NCBI GenBank assembly: GCA_958450325.1
Contig: OY288257.1
Span: 12,791,873 to 12,855,872 of the forward strand
Direction of reading: 5' to 3'
Source: Agrostemma githago
Lineage: Eukaryota; Streptophyta; Magnoliopsida; Caryophyllales; Caryophyllaceae
Length of the DNA: 64,000 nucleotides
Part shown: positions 54,749 to 64,000 of the stretch, one piece after another
Position numbering within the stretch: position 1 is the stretch's first letter
Layout of the letters: each line of letters begins with the position of its first letter
Notes under the pieces: generated by a model
What the model was told of the DNA's origin: nothing
Seen by the model: only the letters and a program-made list of their open reading frames with translations
Databases searched by the model: none
Translations under genes and position numbers: made by a program

Positions 54749-54996
54749 CGAAAAAGGAGGCCAAGACATTAAATGGCGCCCCAACTACTTTGACAAGGGA
54801 CACGGCCAATCAGCGCACACGCACGCTGCCCAAAAATCCACTGGGTATGGGAAGCAATCATTACTAAAAGAACATTCCGACCTCGGGAACGAGCAACGCA
54901 TTAAATGCAAGGGAGTCCAAAAGTCAACTGCACCCCATCTCAAGAGACGCCTGCCAGGAGGAAGACCCTGCCTCCCTCTGGCCGGCGTGGGCCAAT

Positions 54997-55685
54997 TGAT
55001 AGGAGTTGACCTAGTGCCACGGGCCGCCCGCCTGCGGCACCCAGGAATGACTCGCCCCCAGGGCGAACTAAGGATCGTCAGCAGGCCCGCCCTGCAAAGG
55101 ACTACTGAAAGCACTCCAAGGCTTGCGCCTGCTCGGCAGGGTCCTACTGTCAGCCGAGCAGGGCCACCAAGTCCCCTACGTGCTGGTTTCCAGGGTGCCC
55201 AAACCCCCCAGCGTGGGTAGGGGAAACCGAGGGCCCATCCGTCATTCTGCCTCAGGTAAGGGAAAGTAGGTGGATGAGGCGAGGCCACGTGTCGTCCTCA
55301 TGTCCACCCATTGTCCCGCTTTTTTCCCTCTCCTCCTCTCTCTCTCTCTCTCTCTCTTGTGGGAAGGTATAAATACCCACCCATTTCCCACTTAGAGGAG
55401 GTTGGATTTTCTCTCTCTAGTCTCTTACTCCTAAAAACCGCCGCCTAGTTCCTCACGAGCTAGGTTCATCAAGGCTTTCACGGACTGACTTAGGCATCGG
55501 AGAGGGTTCCCTCGGACAACCTCCGGGGCCCTGTGCGTTCATTGTGCAGGGAGCAGGCTAGCTTCGCCGGGGAAAGTCCGACCCAAGGAGTAGGAAGAAG
55601 GAGAGAGCCATTAACTCAATCGAGCAGCATTCAAATACTAAAACCCGAACTCGTAATCGGGTTCATTGTTTCCGTGACCGGAACA
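54997..55685 (+). repeat. 3' LTR of element C
   Basis: 689 bp, TGATAGGAG to CCGGAACA, TATA at 55378-55384. Longer than the 5' LTR mainly by an expanded CT run (about 55337-55358). Confidence 0.92.
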
Positions 55686-56630
55686 GTAACCAATATGGGG
55701 GGATTTATGTGTGAATGATTACTCAAGTCTAATAAACTAACAAAATAAATTAACAAAATAAAATAAACTAATACGAATAAATGATCTAACAAATATGAGA
55801 AAAGTACTTGAACCAAGCAATATCCACCATCAAGTTTAACGAATTGATCATTGACTCTTATACTTTACAATTTATATTAGAATACTTTGCTATGAAGTTT
55901 AATCGACTTCCAATTCCACTTATTAATAGTTATAAGATATGAGAAGCATACTCAAATAACCCTTACGATATTGTCAATTAAAATTAAGCGTCTAAATCAT
56001 AACAATATGTAGATTAGAACGATGGAATTTAGCAAAGATGAAGAATGATTACTCAAGCGGTATCACTTTATTTCATACAAGTTTAATCTTTATAACTCAA
56101 CAATGATGAAAAGCATACGAATTGGTGAATTATATTTGCTACTCGGATATAGTTAAACAAACAAAAGATTCATTTAACTATTCTAGCAATGGTTTATCAA
56201 TAACAAAAACTAGGTGATCAAGCTAGAAGATGAATTAACAAACCAAGAAATAATGCAAATTAAACTTGATATTCTAATATTAATGTAAAATAGAAACAAG
56301 TCTTACAATTCACAAACTTGAAAGGCTTCAACTACTTGTTCCAAGAATAAGAACTTAGCTCTCCATACAAATGAACTACTTGCAAAATAAACTAGAAAAT
56401 GTATGTGTTTTTGAGAATTACAAGTGATGATTGATGTGTTGGATGATGAAAATGATGGTGAACTTCTCCTCTTTATATAGTCATCCATGGAGCATCTTCA
56501 TCAATGGCTCATAAAGCCTCATAACAATGACCATCATAAAGGAGAAGATTAATGTTCATGAGTAAAGAAGAGAAAAAAAAGAATCCAATGCAAAATAGAA
56601 TCCTAGAAGGAATCCTATGCATAAAAGTGA

Positions 56631-56725
56631 GCCTCCACCTGTGGCAGAAATGCCTCCACCTGTGGCAAACTGTCAAAGCCTCCACCCGTGGCAAAAAGTG
56701 GCAAAAAGTGCCGCTGTCTGTGGCA
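56631..56725 (-). repeat. GCCTCCACCTGTGGC motif cluster in LTR of H
   Basis: Near-identical motifs start at 56631, 56652 and 56678 (spacing 21 and 26 bp), with further GTGGCAAAAA copies after. The cluster lies about 155-245 bp upstream of the LTR's TATA box on the minus strand. Confidence 0.65.
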
Positions 56726-57002
56726 ACTTAATCCTTCACTTTCTTCTTGTCTTTGGGCTTCCACTTGTACCTTGGGCTCCATGTGTCTTCACTTCGAATA
56801 TCTTGTCATCTATTAGCCCAAAACACACCCCATTTGATATCCTATTCTCTTTTCACTACTTAATCCACTTAATTACACATTTTCATACCTTAGTCCATCA
56901 ATTTGGACATATACACAATAATCCTTCGAAACACACCCAAAACTACAAAATAGTCAACTAAATGACCCTTATTAATCCTTACTAAACTAGACTAATCAAA
57001 CA

Positions 57003-57610
57003 TCCCCACGCTTAGACCTTTACTCGTCCTCGAGTAAATTATATTAAAATAACGATCCTCCACAAGGTCTATACAGCGAAGCATGGGTAGCTTGATACAA
57101 CCACTAGATGCTCTCGACTCTCACACCCCCGCCTTATATCATCCCTCTAAAAATATATGGTCAAAGAAATAGAATAACCTATTCACTAAGACCATATTAC
57201 AATCAATGTTCATTCACCACCAATCACAATATCAATTACATACAAAATTTTGACAAATAAAACATGGTGTAGTTGATATCCACTTATCACTCCAACTCTA
57301 AGATGATCCTAAACCCGAACCACCCTTCAAACCTCCTTATGACTCCCAATTCATGAAGAAATAGCAAAAATAGTAATCAAAGTAATGATTTTATTTTTCC
57401 TAATCCCTCATTTTGCCTAAACCGCCCGCCCTTGCGGGTTTTCGATTTAGCTTTTATTTCTCACTTCTACTCTCATGGCTCGCTTCTCGTTTCTTCTTTT
57501 TACCCGGAGCGCCCTTTCGGATTTTCACTCCGTCCTCGGCCATATACCCATTTTTGCCTAGGCGCTCGCCCTTGCGAGTTTTCACCTACCCGGGTTCTTT
57601 ATTATTATTA
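57003..57610 (-). other. Element H 3' untranslated region
   Basis: Includes the Athila-typical phrase around CCCCACGCTTAGACC and CTCGTCCTCGAGTAAA on plus (57004-57040) just outside the LTR. Between 57420 and 57600 a CGCCCTTGCGGGTTTTC-like motif recurs about three times. No ORF. Confidence 0.55.
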
Positions 57611-58180
57611 AGGTTTTTCTATGGGATACCCCTCAACTATCGGCTTTTCCAAGTGGCACCCTTGCCTTTTTCGAATTACAAGTTGTACCCCTAAACTTTG
57701 TAAATTAGTCTATATTGTAACCCCAAGTTATAATTTTCCAACGAAAATTTCTTAATTGATGATATAAATAGTGATTATTCCCTATTTTACTTTCATCAAC
57801 CATGATATATTTCTTCAATTTGCATATTTTACTCGAAAAAATACATTCCACCACACTACGACATGGGGGTGACGGAGGGATTGAGGTTGAAGGATTTAAA
57901 AGAGTGAGGGAGATAGGTCGATGTCGGTCGACAACAAAGTGCGTTTTGATGGGCATTTGGTGGCTTGGTGAATGGTAAAGAAAAGAGGTGGTTTGTAGCA
58001 TCAAATTGGATTGATTAATATGTTAATTATTCATTTTATAAAAATAATTGTAATACACTTATCACTTTGGTTATGATATGGAGTGATAATTAAAGTTTAG
58101 GGGTACGCCATGTAATTCAAAAAAGGTGGGGGTACCACTCGGAAAAGCCAATAGTTGAGGGGTACCCCATAGAAAAACCC
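57611..58180. mobile_element. Non-autonomous MULE-type MITE (570 bp)
   Basis: Inverted repeats of about 90 bp (GGTTTTTCTATGGGATACCC on the left; GGGTTTTTCTATGGGGTACC reversed on the right) with TTATTATTA as a 9-bp flank on both sides (57602-57610, 58181-58189). Each end repeats a TACCCC-type motif, as in the MULE at 16149. No coding region. It sits in the 3' untranslated part of element H, next to an ATT microsatellite. Confidence 0.85.

Positions 58181-58236
<56 letters not shown>
58181..58236. repeat. ATT microsatellite next to the MITE
   Basis: About 56 bp of pure TTA/ATT repeat beginning at the MITE's right flank; a shorter run lies at its left flank (57599-57610). Confidence 0.9.
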
Positions 58237-58399
58237 TCTTTCTTTCTTTTTTTTTTCTCTTTTTTTTTAATGCAAATTCAATAGCGTATATATACAAATG
58301 TATTCCCCTCCCCACGCCTAATCTTCACATTGTCCTCAAGGTGAGAAACAATAAAGAAAAAAGACAAATAAAAGAAGAAATAAGAACATACCAAAGCAA

Positions 58400-59731
58400 T
58401 CAAGTATCGGGGGGAATCTTGCTTGATGGAAATTGATGAGAATCCGGGAACCGTGCCAAGAGAGAACGAGACAATGTTCTCATCAAATCTCTAGTTTCCA
58501 ACGTAGCGGCATGAGTCTCCTCCACTCGAGCATGAAGTGCATCTAACCGAGCATCGGTCGCGGCACACCAAGCATCTAGCTCTGATTTTGTCATCTCTCC
58601 TTTCATAACATGGGCATCTACATTCACAACATGATTTTGCTCCTCACTCACTTTTTCTCCAACACCCTCACTCTCTTCACCATCCTCACTCTCATCATCA
58701 TCATCAATGTCATCAATGTCACGATCCCGAGGAACAAAGAAATCCTCCGATACCTCACCATAAACCAAAGGATCATCCTCGGGTCTAGGCAATTGTAAAT
58801 AAGAATCATGATTTTTTCCCCAACGATAAAAATAGGAATTCGTTCCCTTCGATCGAGGTCGTAACATTTTTGAGTGAATCAAACAAGGAATATGCAAAAG
58901 ATAGTTATCAAGTAATGGATTTTCACCCTCCGCCACATCCAAATCCAAATGATTCATAATGAGAGACACCATCCCGCCTCCACCTATAACTCCCCCATCT
59001 TTCGCACCCAAAGCTATGCAAGACTTGACAAAAAGATCAACCCAATCGGGAACACCTTCTCCATCCGGCATCATAGCATTTAAGTAACCAAAATGGGATC
59101 GAGGAAGCTTATTAGGCTCCCCCTTACATAGGAACGAGTTGGCTATAACGCGATGGACAAGTCTAAGACATGGATTAGGAAGGTTTGAACTTATTTTACC
59201 GGCTTTACCACCCAATTCTAACCCAGTTACTTCCCTCCACCATGTTTTGTCATCTTCCAACACCTTATATACTTGCCCCATTATTTCCCGAATACCAAAG
59301 GCTTCTCTCAATTCCTCATAAGTTAACTCACGAGCCTTCCCATTTAATCGAAAGCTAATTGCCGGGACATATTTGTTGCTATTTTTAGACATCGATATGG
59401 TGGACATGAATTCAAGTGTGTACCTACGAAAAGTATGAGCCCCTTTCTCCATGAATCCTTCCAAACCCACACGTGTCATCAATTTTGTCACGACATCAAG
59501 CATACCTAATTTCTTAAGAGTAGAACGACAAATAAATCGAGTACCTCTCATCTCCTTCTTGTACAACCTATCCCAAATTTCGGTTTGAGCTTTAGTTAAA
59601 CAAGTTGGTTTCGAAACGGGAATATGCTTAGGATGAACGGGTTTGGATGGAACTTTCTTAGTGACGGTTTTGGATTTTTTTGGTGGTGGTATGGTAGCGG
59701 GGTTGGTGTTTTGTCTCTTAGCTCTCGCCAT
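58400..59731 (-). CDS. Athila ORF downstream of pol (443 aa), intact
   Basis: Open frame starting MARAKRQNTNPATIPPPKK with a basic Pro/Lys-rich N-terminus, possibly nuclear-directed. The core (about 50-300) has TRFICRSTLKKLGMLD, YTLEFMSTISMS and NPCLRLVHRVIANSFL, resembling the Athila ORF-1 family (PF03078). An acidic Asp/Glu run follows (about 340-365), then a helical C-terminus (LDAWCAATDARLDALHARVE). It sits after integrase and before the 3' LTR, the place of the env-like ORF of Athila elements, but I see no signal peptide or membrane segment, so it is probably not an envelope. It is free of stops although the pol of the same element has at least five lesions. Function unknown. Confidence 0.75.
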   Translation of the reverse strand: MARAKRQNTNPATIPPPKKSKTVTKKVPSKPVHPKHIPVSKPTCLTKAQTEIWDRLYKKEMRGTRFICRSTLKKLGMLDVVTKLMTRVGLEGFMEKGAHTFRRYTLEFMSTISMSKNSNKYVPAISFRLNGKARELTYEELREAFGIREIMGQVYKVLEDDKTWWREVTGLELGGKAGKISSNLPNPCLRLVHRVIANSFLCKGEPNKLPRSHFGYLNAMMPDGEGVPDWVDLFVKSCIALGAKDGGVIGGGGMVSLIMNHLDLDVAEGENPLLDNYLLHIPCLIHSKMLRPRSKGTNSYFYRWGKNHDSYLQLPRPEDDPLVYGEVSEDFFVPRDRDIDDIDDDDESEDGEESEGVGEKVSEEQNHVVNVDAHVMKGEMTKSELDAWCAATDARLDALHARVEETHAATLETRDLMRTLSRSLLARFPDSHQFPSSKIPPDT

Positions 59732-59739
59732 GTCTCAAC

Positions 59740-60771
59740 TCTTGAACAAGTATCACCAAAAAGTCCCTCAAACTCACAAAAACAACTACACTTTGATCCT
59801 CAATTTCACAATTCAACCACCAAATTTCTCACAACAACATTAGCAACATCAATTCCACAAAAAAAAATCAAATAACACAAGGAGGAAGAAAGAAAAACCC
59901 AAAAAATTGAAGCAAGAACAAAATTCAAGCTACTATCTTAAAGGCAAGAGGTAAATTCAAAGAATTTTTAAAATGAAAACAACAATTATACCTCTTAAGG
60001 ATGAATAGAAGATGAATGAATTCCCTCCTTGTGTTAATGAGAATCGAATTTCACCCAATTTGAAAAAAAATGAAATTCGTTTTTCTTGACCCTAGGGCTA
60101 GAAAAACTTGAATTTTTGATTTTTTGGGCAAAATTAAGTGTTTAAATGATGTTTTATGTAATGGGTAATGATAATGGAGTAAAATTGAATGATTTTGAAC
60201 CAATTTTGAAGCAATTTGAGTGAGTTTTGATGGAGTTTGTGGTAGAATTTATGTGCTGATTTTTTTTTTCTTTTGAATGAAGAAGAGGAGTGTGGAAGGA
60301 GAATAAGAAAAAATAAAACATTACCTGATTACTATGTAGATCCGCCACCAGCGGCAGGTCAGCCGCCACCAGCGGCCAATTGAGCCTCAACCAGCGGCCG
60401 ACAGTGCAAGTTCCTCCACCCTCTGGTCTACATCCGCGACCAGCTGCTGTAAGGCCGCCACCAGCGGAAAGTCGCCACGCCTGCTGCAGCCAGCGACCAA
60501 CAACGCCACAGCCAGCGGCCTGTGGACAATAACTCTTTTATTTTTATTTTTATTTTTATTTTAATTCGAGTTATAAAATCGAATTACGTCGATTTCATAT
60601 CTGAGAATCGTACCTACAAAATAGGAAAAAGAAATTAATTAGAAAAATTAAAATAACTGAAAATAAATAAAATGATGAAAAAAATAAAATAAAATAAAAG
60701 AAAGGAAAAGACGGGTTGCCTCCCGACAAGCGCCTTAGTTAACGTCGTGGCTCGACGTAAAGAGAACGGAC
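59740..60771 (-). other. Spacer between H pol and the Athila ORF, with GC-rich motif array
   Basis: No gene. From 60341 to 60530 it is rich in GCCGCCACCAGCGGC-like words; the first three units start at 60341, 60362 and 60384 (spacing 21 and 22 bp). The remainder is AT-rich. It is a candidate promoter or leader region of the downstream ORF, by analogy only. Confidence 0.5.
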
Positions 60772-63700
60772 TCAGTCTTCATAAATTGGGTTGGAGATGT
60801 CGATTTCCTCGACTATTTCTTTCTGAAATCCGTCATAATACGGCTTAAGACGATGTCCGTTCACTTTAAAAATCTTATCCGTAGAAAAACTACGAATCTC
60901 CACCGCTCCATGTGGATATACTTGAGTGACTTCAAACGGACCAATCCACCGGGATCGCAATTTTCCCGGGAATAACCGAAGACGGGACATAAAAAGCAAC
61001 ACTTTTTCTCCCACAGTGAAGGTTTTCCGAGCCAACATTTTATCGTGCCACGCTTTGGTTCGATCTTTAAATTTCGCGGCATTCTCATAGGACTCGTTTC
61101 TAATCTCCTCGAGCTCTTGTAGTTGCAATTTCCGATACACGCCCGATTCATCCATCCTCATATTCAAAATTTTCACCGCCCAATAGGCCTTGTGCTCAAG
61201 TTCAACCGGGAGGTGACAAGACTTACCGAAGACTAATCGATACGGTGACATACCAATCGGAGTCTTATAAGCCGTTCTATAGGCCCATAAAGCGTCATCG
61301 AGCCTCATGCTCCAATCTTTCCGATTCGGGTTTACCGTCTTCTCCAATATAGATTTCACCTCTCGATTAGACACCTCGGCTTACCCATTGGTTTGAGGAT
61401 GATAAGCGGTGGACACCTTGTGAGTAACAAAGTATTTCTTCAACAATGCGCCAACCGTCCTATTGCAAAAATGGGTGCCTCTATCACTTATCAAAGCCCG
61501 GGGAATTCCGAACCTAGAAAAAATGTTAGATTTCACAAAATCTGCAACAACCTTAGAATCGTTAGTCCTAGTGGGTTTAGCTTCCACCCACTTCGAGAGA
61601 TAATCAACCGCAAGAAGAATATACAAATACCCATGAGACAGGGAAATGGACTCATAAAATCAATACCCCATACATCAAAAATTTCACAATAAATCATAGG
61701 GGTTTGAGGCATCTCATTTCGACGTGAAATGTTACCGCTCCTTTGGCAATTGTCACAAGTCTTAACAAAGCCATGGGCATCACGAAACAAGCTAGGCCAG
61801 TAAAAACCACAATCTAGTACCTTTCATGCGGTACGTCTAGCTCCAAAATGGCCTCCACAAGCATATGAATGACAAAAGGCAAGGATAGAGCTTACCTCAC
61901 TCTCCGGTACACACCTCCGTACTATTTGGTCCACACAATGTTTCCATAGGTAAGGATCATCCCAAACATAGTATTTAGCATCACTACGAATCTCCTTTTG
62001 GGATTTTGAAAAACCTGTAGAAAATTCATTGGAAACAAGAAAGTTAACAATGTTTGCATACCAAGGAAGAACGGAAGTAAGAGCAAAGAGTGTCTCATCG
62101 GGAAATGAACCCCGAATAGGCTCCACTAGCCTATCTTGATTTACCAATCGACTTAAGTGGTCGGCGACCACATTCTCGGCTCCTTTCTTGTCTTTGACCT
62201 CTAAGTCAAATTCACTCAACAATAGAACCCATCGAATGAGCCTTGGTTTGGCCTCCTTCTTTGTCATCAAGTACCTAAGAGCGGCGTGATCGGTGTAAAC
62301 CACCACCTTGGTACCAAGTAAGTAAGAACGGAACTTCTCTAAAGCGAACACTACCGCCAACATCTCCTTCTCGGTAGTAGAGTAGTTCTTTTGAGCCTCG
62401 TTAAGGGTCAAAGATGCATAGTAAATCACATGAGGTATCCTTCCAACTCTTTGTCCCAAAACGGCACCGATGGCATAGTCACTTGCATCACACATGAGTT
62501 TAAATGGGAGTGACCAATCCGGAGCTTTGATTATCGGTGCCGAGGTTAACTTCTCCTTCAACTTGTCAAACGCCTCCTTGCATGCCAAATCAAACTCAAA
62601 ATCTACCTCCTTTTGCAACAACTTGCATAATGGTGAAGCCATTTTAGAGAAATCCTTGATAAATCTCCTATAGAAACCTGCATGACCAAGAAAAGAACAA
62701 ACTTCACGCACATTAGTTGGATAAGGAAGAGATTGAATTGTGTCAATTTTGGCTTTATCGACCTCAATACCTCTAGATGAAACCACATGACCTAGGACAA
62801 TACCTTGTTCTACCATGAAATGACATTTTTTCGAATTAAGAACAAGGTTAGATTCAATGCATCTCTTAAGCACAAGAGACAAATGAAATAAGCAACTATC
62901 AAACGAGTCACCATGCACGGTAAAGTGATCCATGAAAACTTCAATGAAATTCTCTACATATTCCGAAAATATACTAACCATGCATCGTTGAAAAGTTGCG
63001 GGGGCATTACATAGCCCAAATGGCATGCGTCGATATGCAAAAGTACCAAATGGACAAGTAAATGTGGTTTTCTCTTGATCCTCGGGCGCAATTGCTACTT
63101 GAAAATAGTCCGAGTAACCATCTAAAAAGCAATAAAAGGCCTTACCGGCAAGCCTCTCTAGCATTTGATCGATGAAAGGTAGAGGGAAATGGTCCTTCCT
63201 AGTCACCGCATTGAGTCGACGGTAATCAATGCAAACGCGCCACTCATTTTGAACACGGGTGGGAACCAACTCTCCATGTTGATTCTCTACTACCGTTACT
63301 CAACTCTTCTTTGGCACAACTTGTGTGGGACTCACCCACTTGCTATCCGAGATTGGGTAAATTATACCCACTTACAAGAGCTTCAAGATCTCCTTCTTCA
63401 CCACCTCCATCATAGGTGGGTTCAATCTCCTTTGGGGTTGCCTCACTGGTTTGGCATCTTCTTCTAGGAAAATGTGATGCATACAAGTGGTTGGACTAAT
63501 GCCTTTGATGTCGGCTATAGTCCATCCAATTGCTAACTTATTCTCCTTAAGAACCTCAACTAGTCTTGCCTCTTGCTCCTCCGTGAGCTTGTTAGAAATG
63601 ATGAGGGGTAAGGTCTCACCATCTCCTAGAAACACATACTTCAAATGATCCGGCAATGGTTTTAATTCCACCACGGGTGCCTGCACAACTGAAGGTAACA

Positions 63701-64000
63701 ATTTCTCACGAGGCAAAGTTAGTGTTAGTGGTTTAGAAAAAGACGACATAATAGGTGAAGTCTCCATCTTGGATATGGAAGCCACAACCTCCTGCAAGTC
63801 ACTAGAAAGAGTTAGATCCAAATCATTACAATATAAGCTATTATCAATAGCCACAATCAAGTCATCTTCTCCTTCTAGGTTGAACACATCTTGCACTATG
63901 GGCTCCAAAACATCAATCATATAACAAGAATGATCGTCACGTGGATATTTCATTGAATCATAGATGTTAAAATTAACCACTTGACCATTAGCCTCCATAG
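60772..64000 (-). pseudogene. pol: Element H gag end and pol (Athila), multiple lesions and altered RT active site
   Basis: Continues past the right edge. 63998-63372 is the region leading into RT (MKYPRDDHSCYMIDVLEP, then ENKLAIGWTIADIKGISPT, typical of Athila). RT, RNase H and the start of integrase run to 61824; integrase continues to 60772 (DYLSKWVEA, HPQTNG). Lesions: TAA 63372-63374, TGA 63300-63302, TGA 61824-61826, a frameshift near 61630 and TAA 61381-61383. The RT catalytic motif reads FMDH (His codon at 62925-62927) instead of FMDD, which would abolish polymerisation. RNase H motifs (CDASDYAIGAVLG) remain. Confidence 0.88.

Larger units (their letters stand above)
35808..55685 (+). 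mobile_element. Element C: complete Tat/Retand-like gypsy element carrying nested B and antisense genes
   Basis: LTRs at 35808-36485 and 54997-55685, target duplication GTAAC (35803-35807, 55686-55690). Without B it is about 11.8 kb. Order: 5' LTR, primer-binding site, gag, protease-RT-RNase H-integrase, 123-bp tandem repeats, then two minus-strand genes and the 3' LTR. The LTRs differ by roughly 15 substitutions plus a CT-repeat length change, about 2 percent. The layout (no chromodomain, antisense ORFs, amplified tandem repeat before the 3' LTR) matches Retand-type members of the Tat lineage. Several stops in gag-pol make it non-autonomous. Confidence 0.9.
35661..57002 (-). repeat. 3' LTR of element H, split by element C
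   Basis: Parts 57002-55691 and 35807-35661, about 1.46 kb together. It starts TGTTTGATTAG on the minus strand right after a GTGGGGA purine stretch. TATA box TATATAAA on the minus strand at 56472-56479. The last part has GTGGGTTCGACCCC, common near the end of Athila LTRs. The inner edge is sure; the outer end at 35661 (TGGTTGGCTAG on plus) is estimated. Confidence 0.65.
35661..64000 (-). mobile_element. Element H: Athila-type gypsy element, 3' part, runs off the right edge
   Basis: Minus-strand element with, from right to left: end of gag and protease region, RT, RNase H and integrase (63998-60772), spacer, an Athila-family ORF (59731-58400), an untranslated stretch with the phrase CCTCGAGTAAA and AAGCGTGGGGA (polypurine-like, about 57003-57060), then the 3' LTR (57002 down to about 35661), which is split by element C. 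Domain order and the extra ORF after pol are diagnostic of Athila. Pol has several stops. The 5' LTR is outside the window. Confidence 0.85.

Noticed and set aside
54785..55288. 167-aa minus-strand ORF over the C 3' LTR border
   Set aside because: It crosses the LTR boundary and its LTR part recurs at 35879-36100; chance frame.

Overview
The window is plant nuclear DNA. It contains one recognisable host gene with a plant-type intron, and the rest is mostly transposable elements inserted into one another. The lineages are plant-specific: Tekay-type chromovirus, Tat/Retand-type and Athila-type Ty3/gypsy elements, a plant L1-type LINE, a MuDR-type MULE, hAT and Stowaway-like MITEs, and tRNA-derived SINEs. 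A Tat element with antisense genes and an amplified tandem repeat before its 3' LTR resembles Retand of Silene, so a Caryophyllaceae or other Caryophyllales genome is my best guess. No database search was possible.

Left part (1-21585): the 3' half of a plus-strand chromovirus (element A). Its pol is interrupted at codon level by a probable solo LTR (element S, 1079-10935, 5-bp target duplication CCCGG). S is itself interrupted by a full-length minus-strand LINE (1833-9137, 13-bp target duplication) whose 1401-aa ORF2 is open. The 3' LTR of A (12876-21585) holds a SINE, a 961-bp MULE-type MITE in an ATT microsatellite, and a 5.3-kb MULE. The MULE has a transposase gene with two nonsense codons and, facing it, an intact small gene for a GRF-type zinc-finger membrane protein.

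Middle (21586-27979): the host segment. A minus-strand armadillo-repeat gene has two coding exons (27178-26198 and 22445-22377) separated by a 3.75-kb intron that carries MITEs, a SINE-like element, microsatellites and G-quadruplex motifs.

Right part (27980-64000): retroelement remains D, E, F and G, all on the minus strand, with a hAT element inside D. Then comes a minus-strand Athila element (H) that runs off the right edge. The 3' LTR of H is split by a complete Tat/Retand-like element C (35808-55685, target duplication GTAAC). C is split between gag and protease by a young Tekay-type element B (38507-46530, target duplication AAATC). The two 2225-bp LTRs of B differ at about five positions, yet it keeps only gag intact. 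The order of insertion is H, then C, then B.

The most unusual content is the antisense side of element C: two genes on the strand opposite gag-pol, each with its own TATA box and one with a spliceable 83-bp intron, separated from pol by a 123-bp hairpin-rich tandem repeat. A degraded relative of the second antisense gene lies in element D in the same architecture. Several unrelated LTR families here also carry short, often palindromic motifs at regular 21-, 22- or 30-bp spacing, often just upstream of a TATA box.
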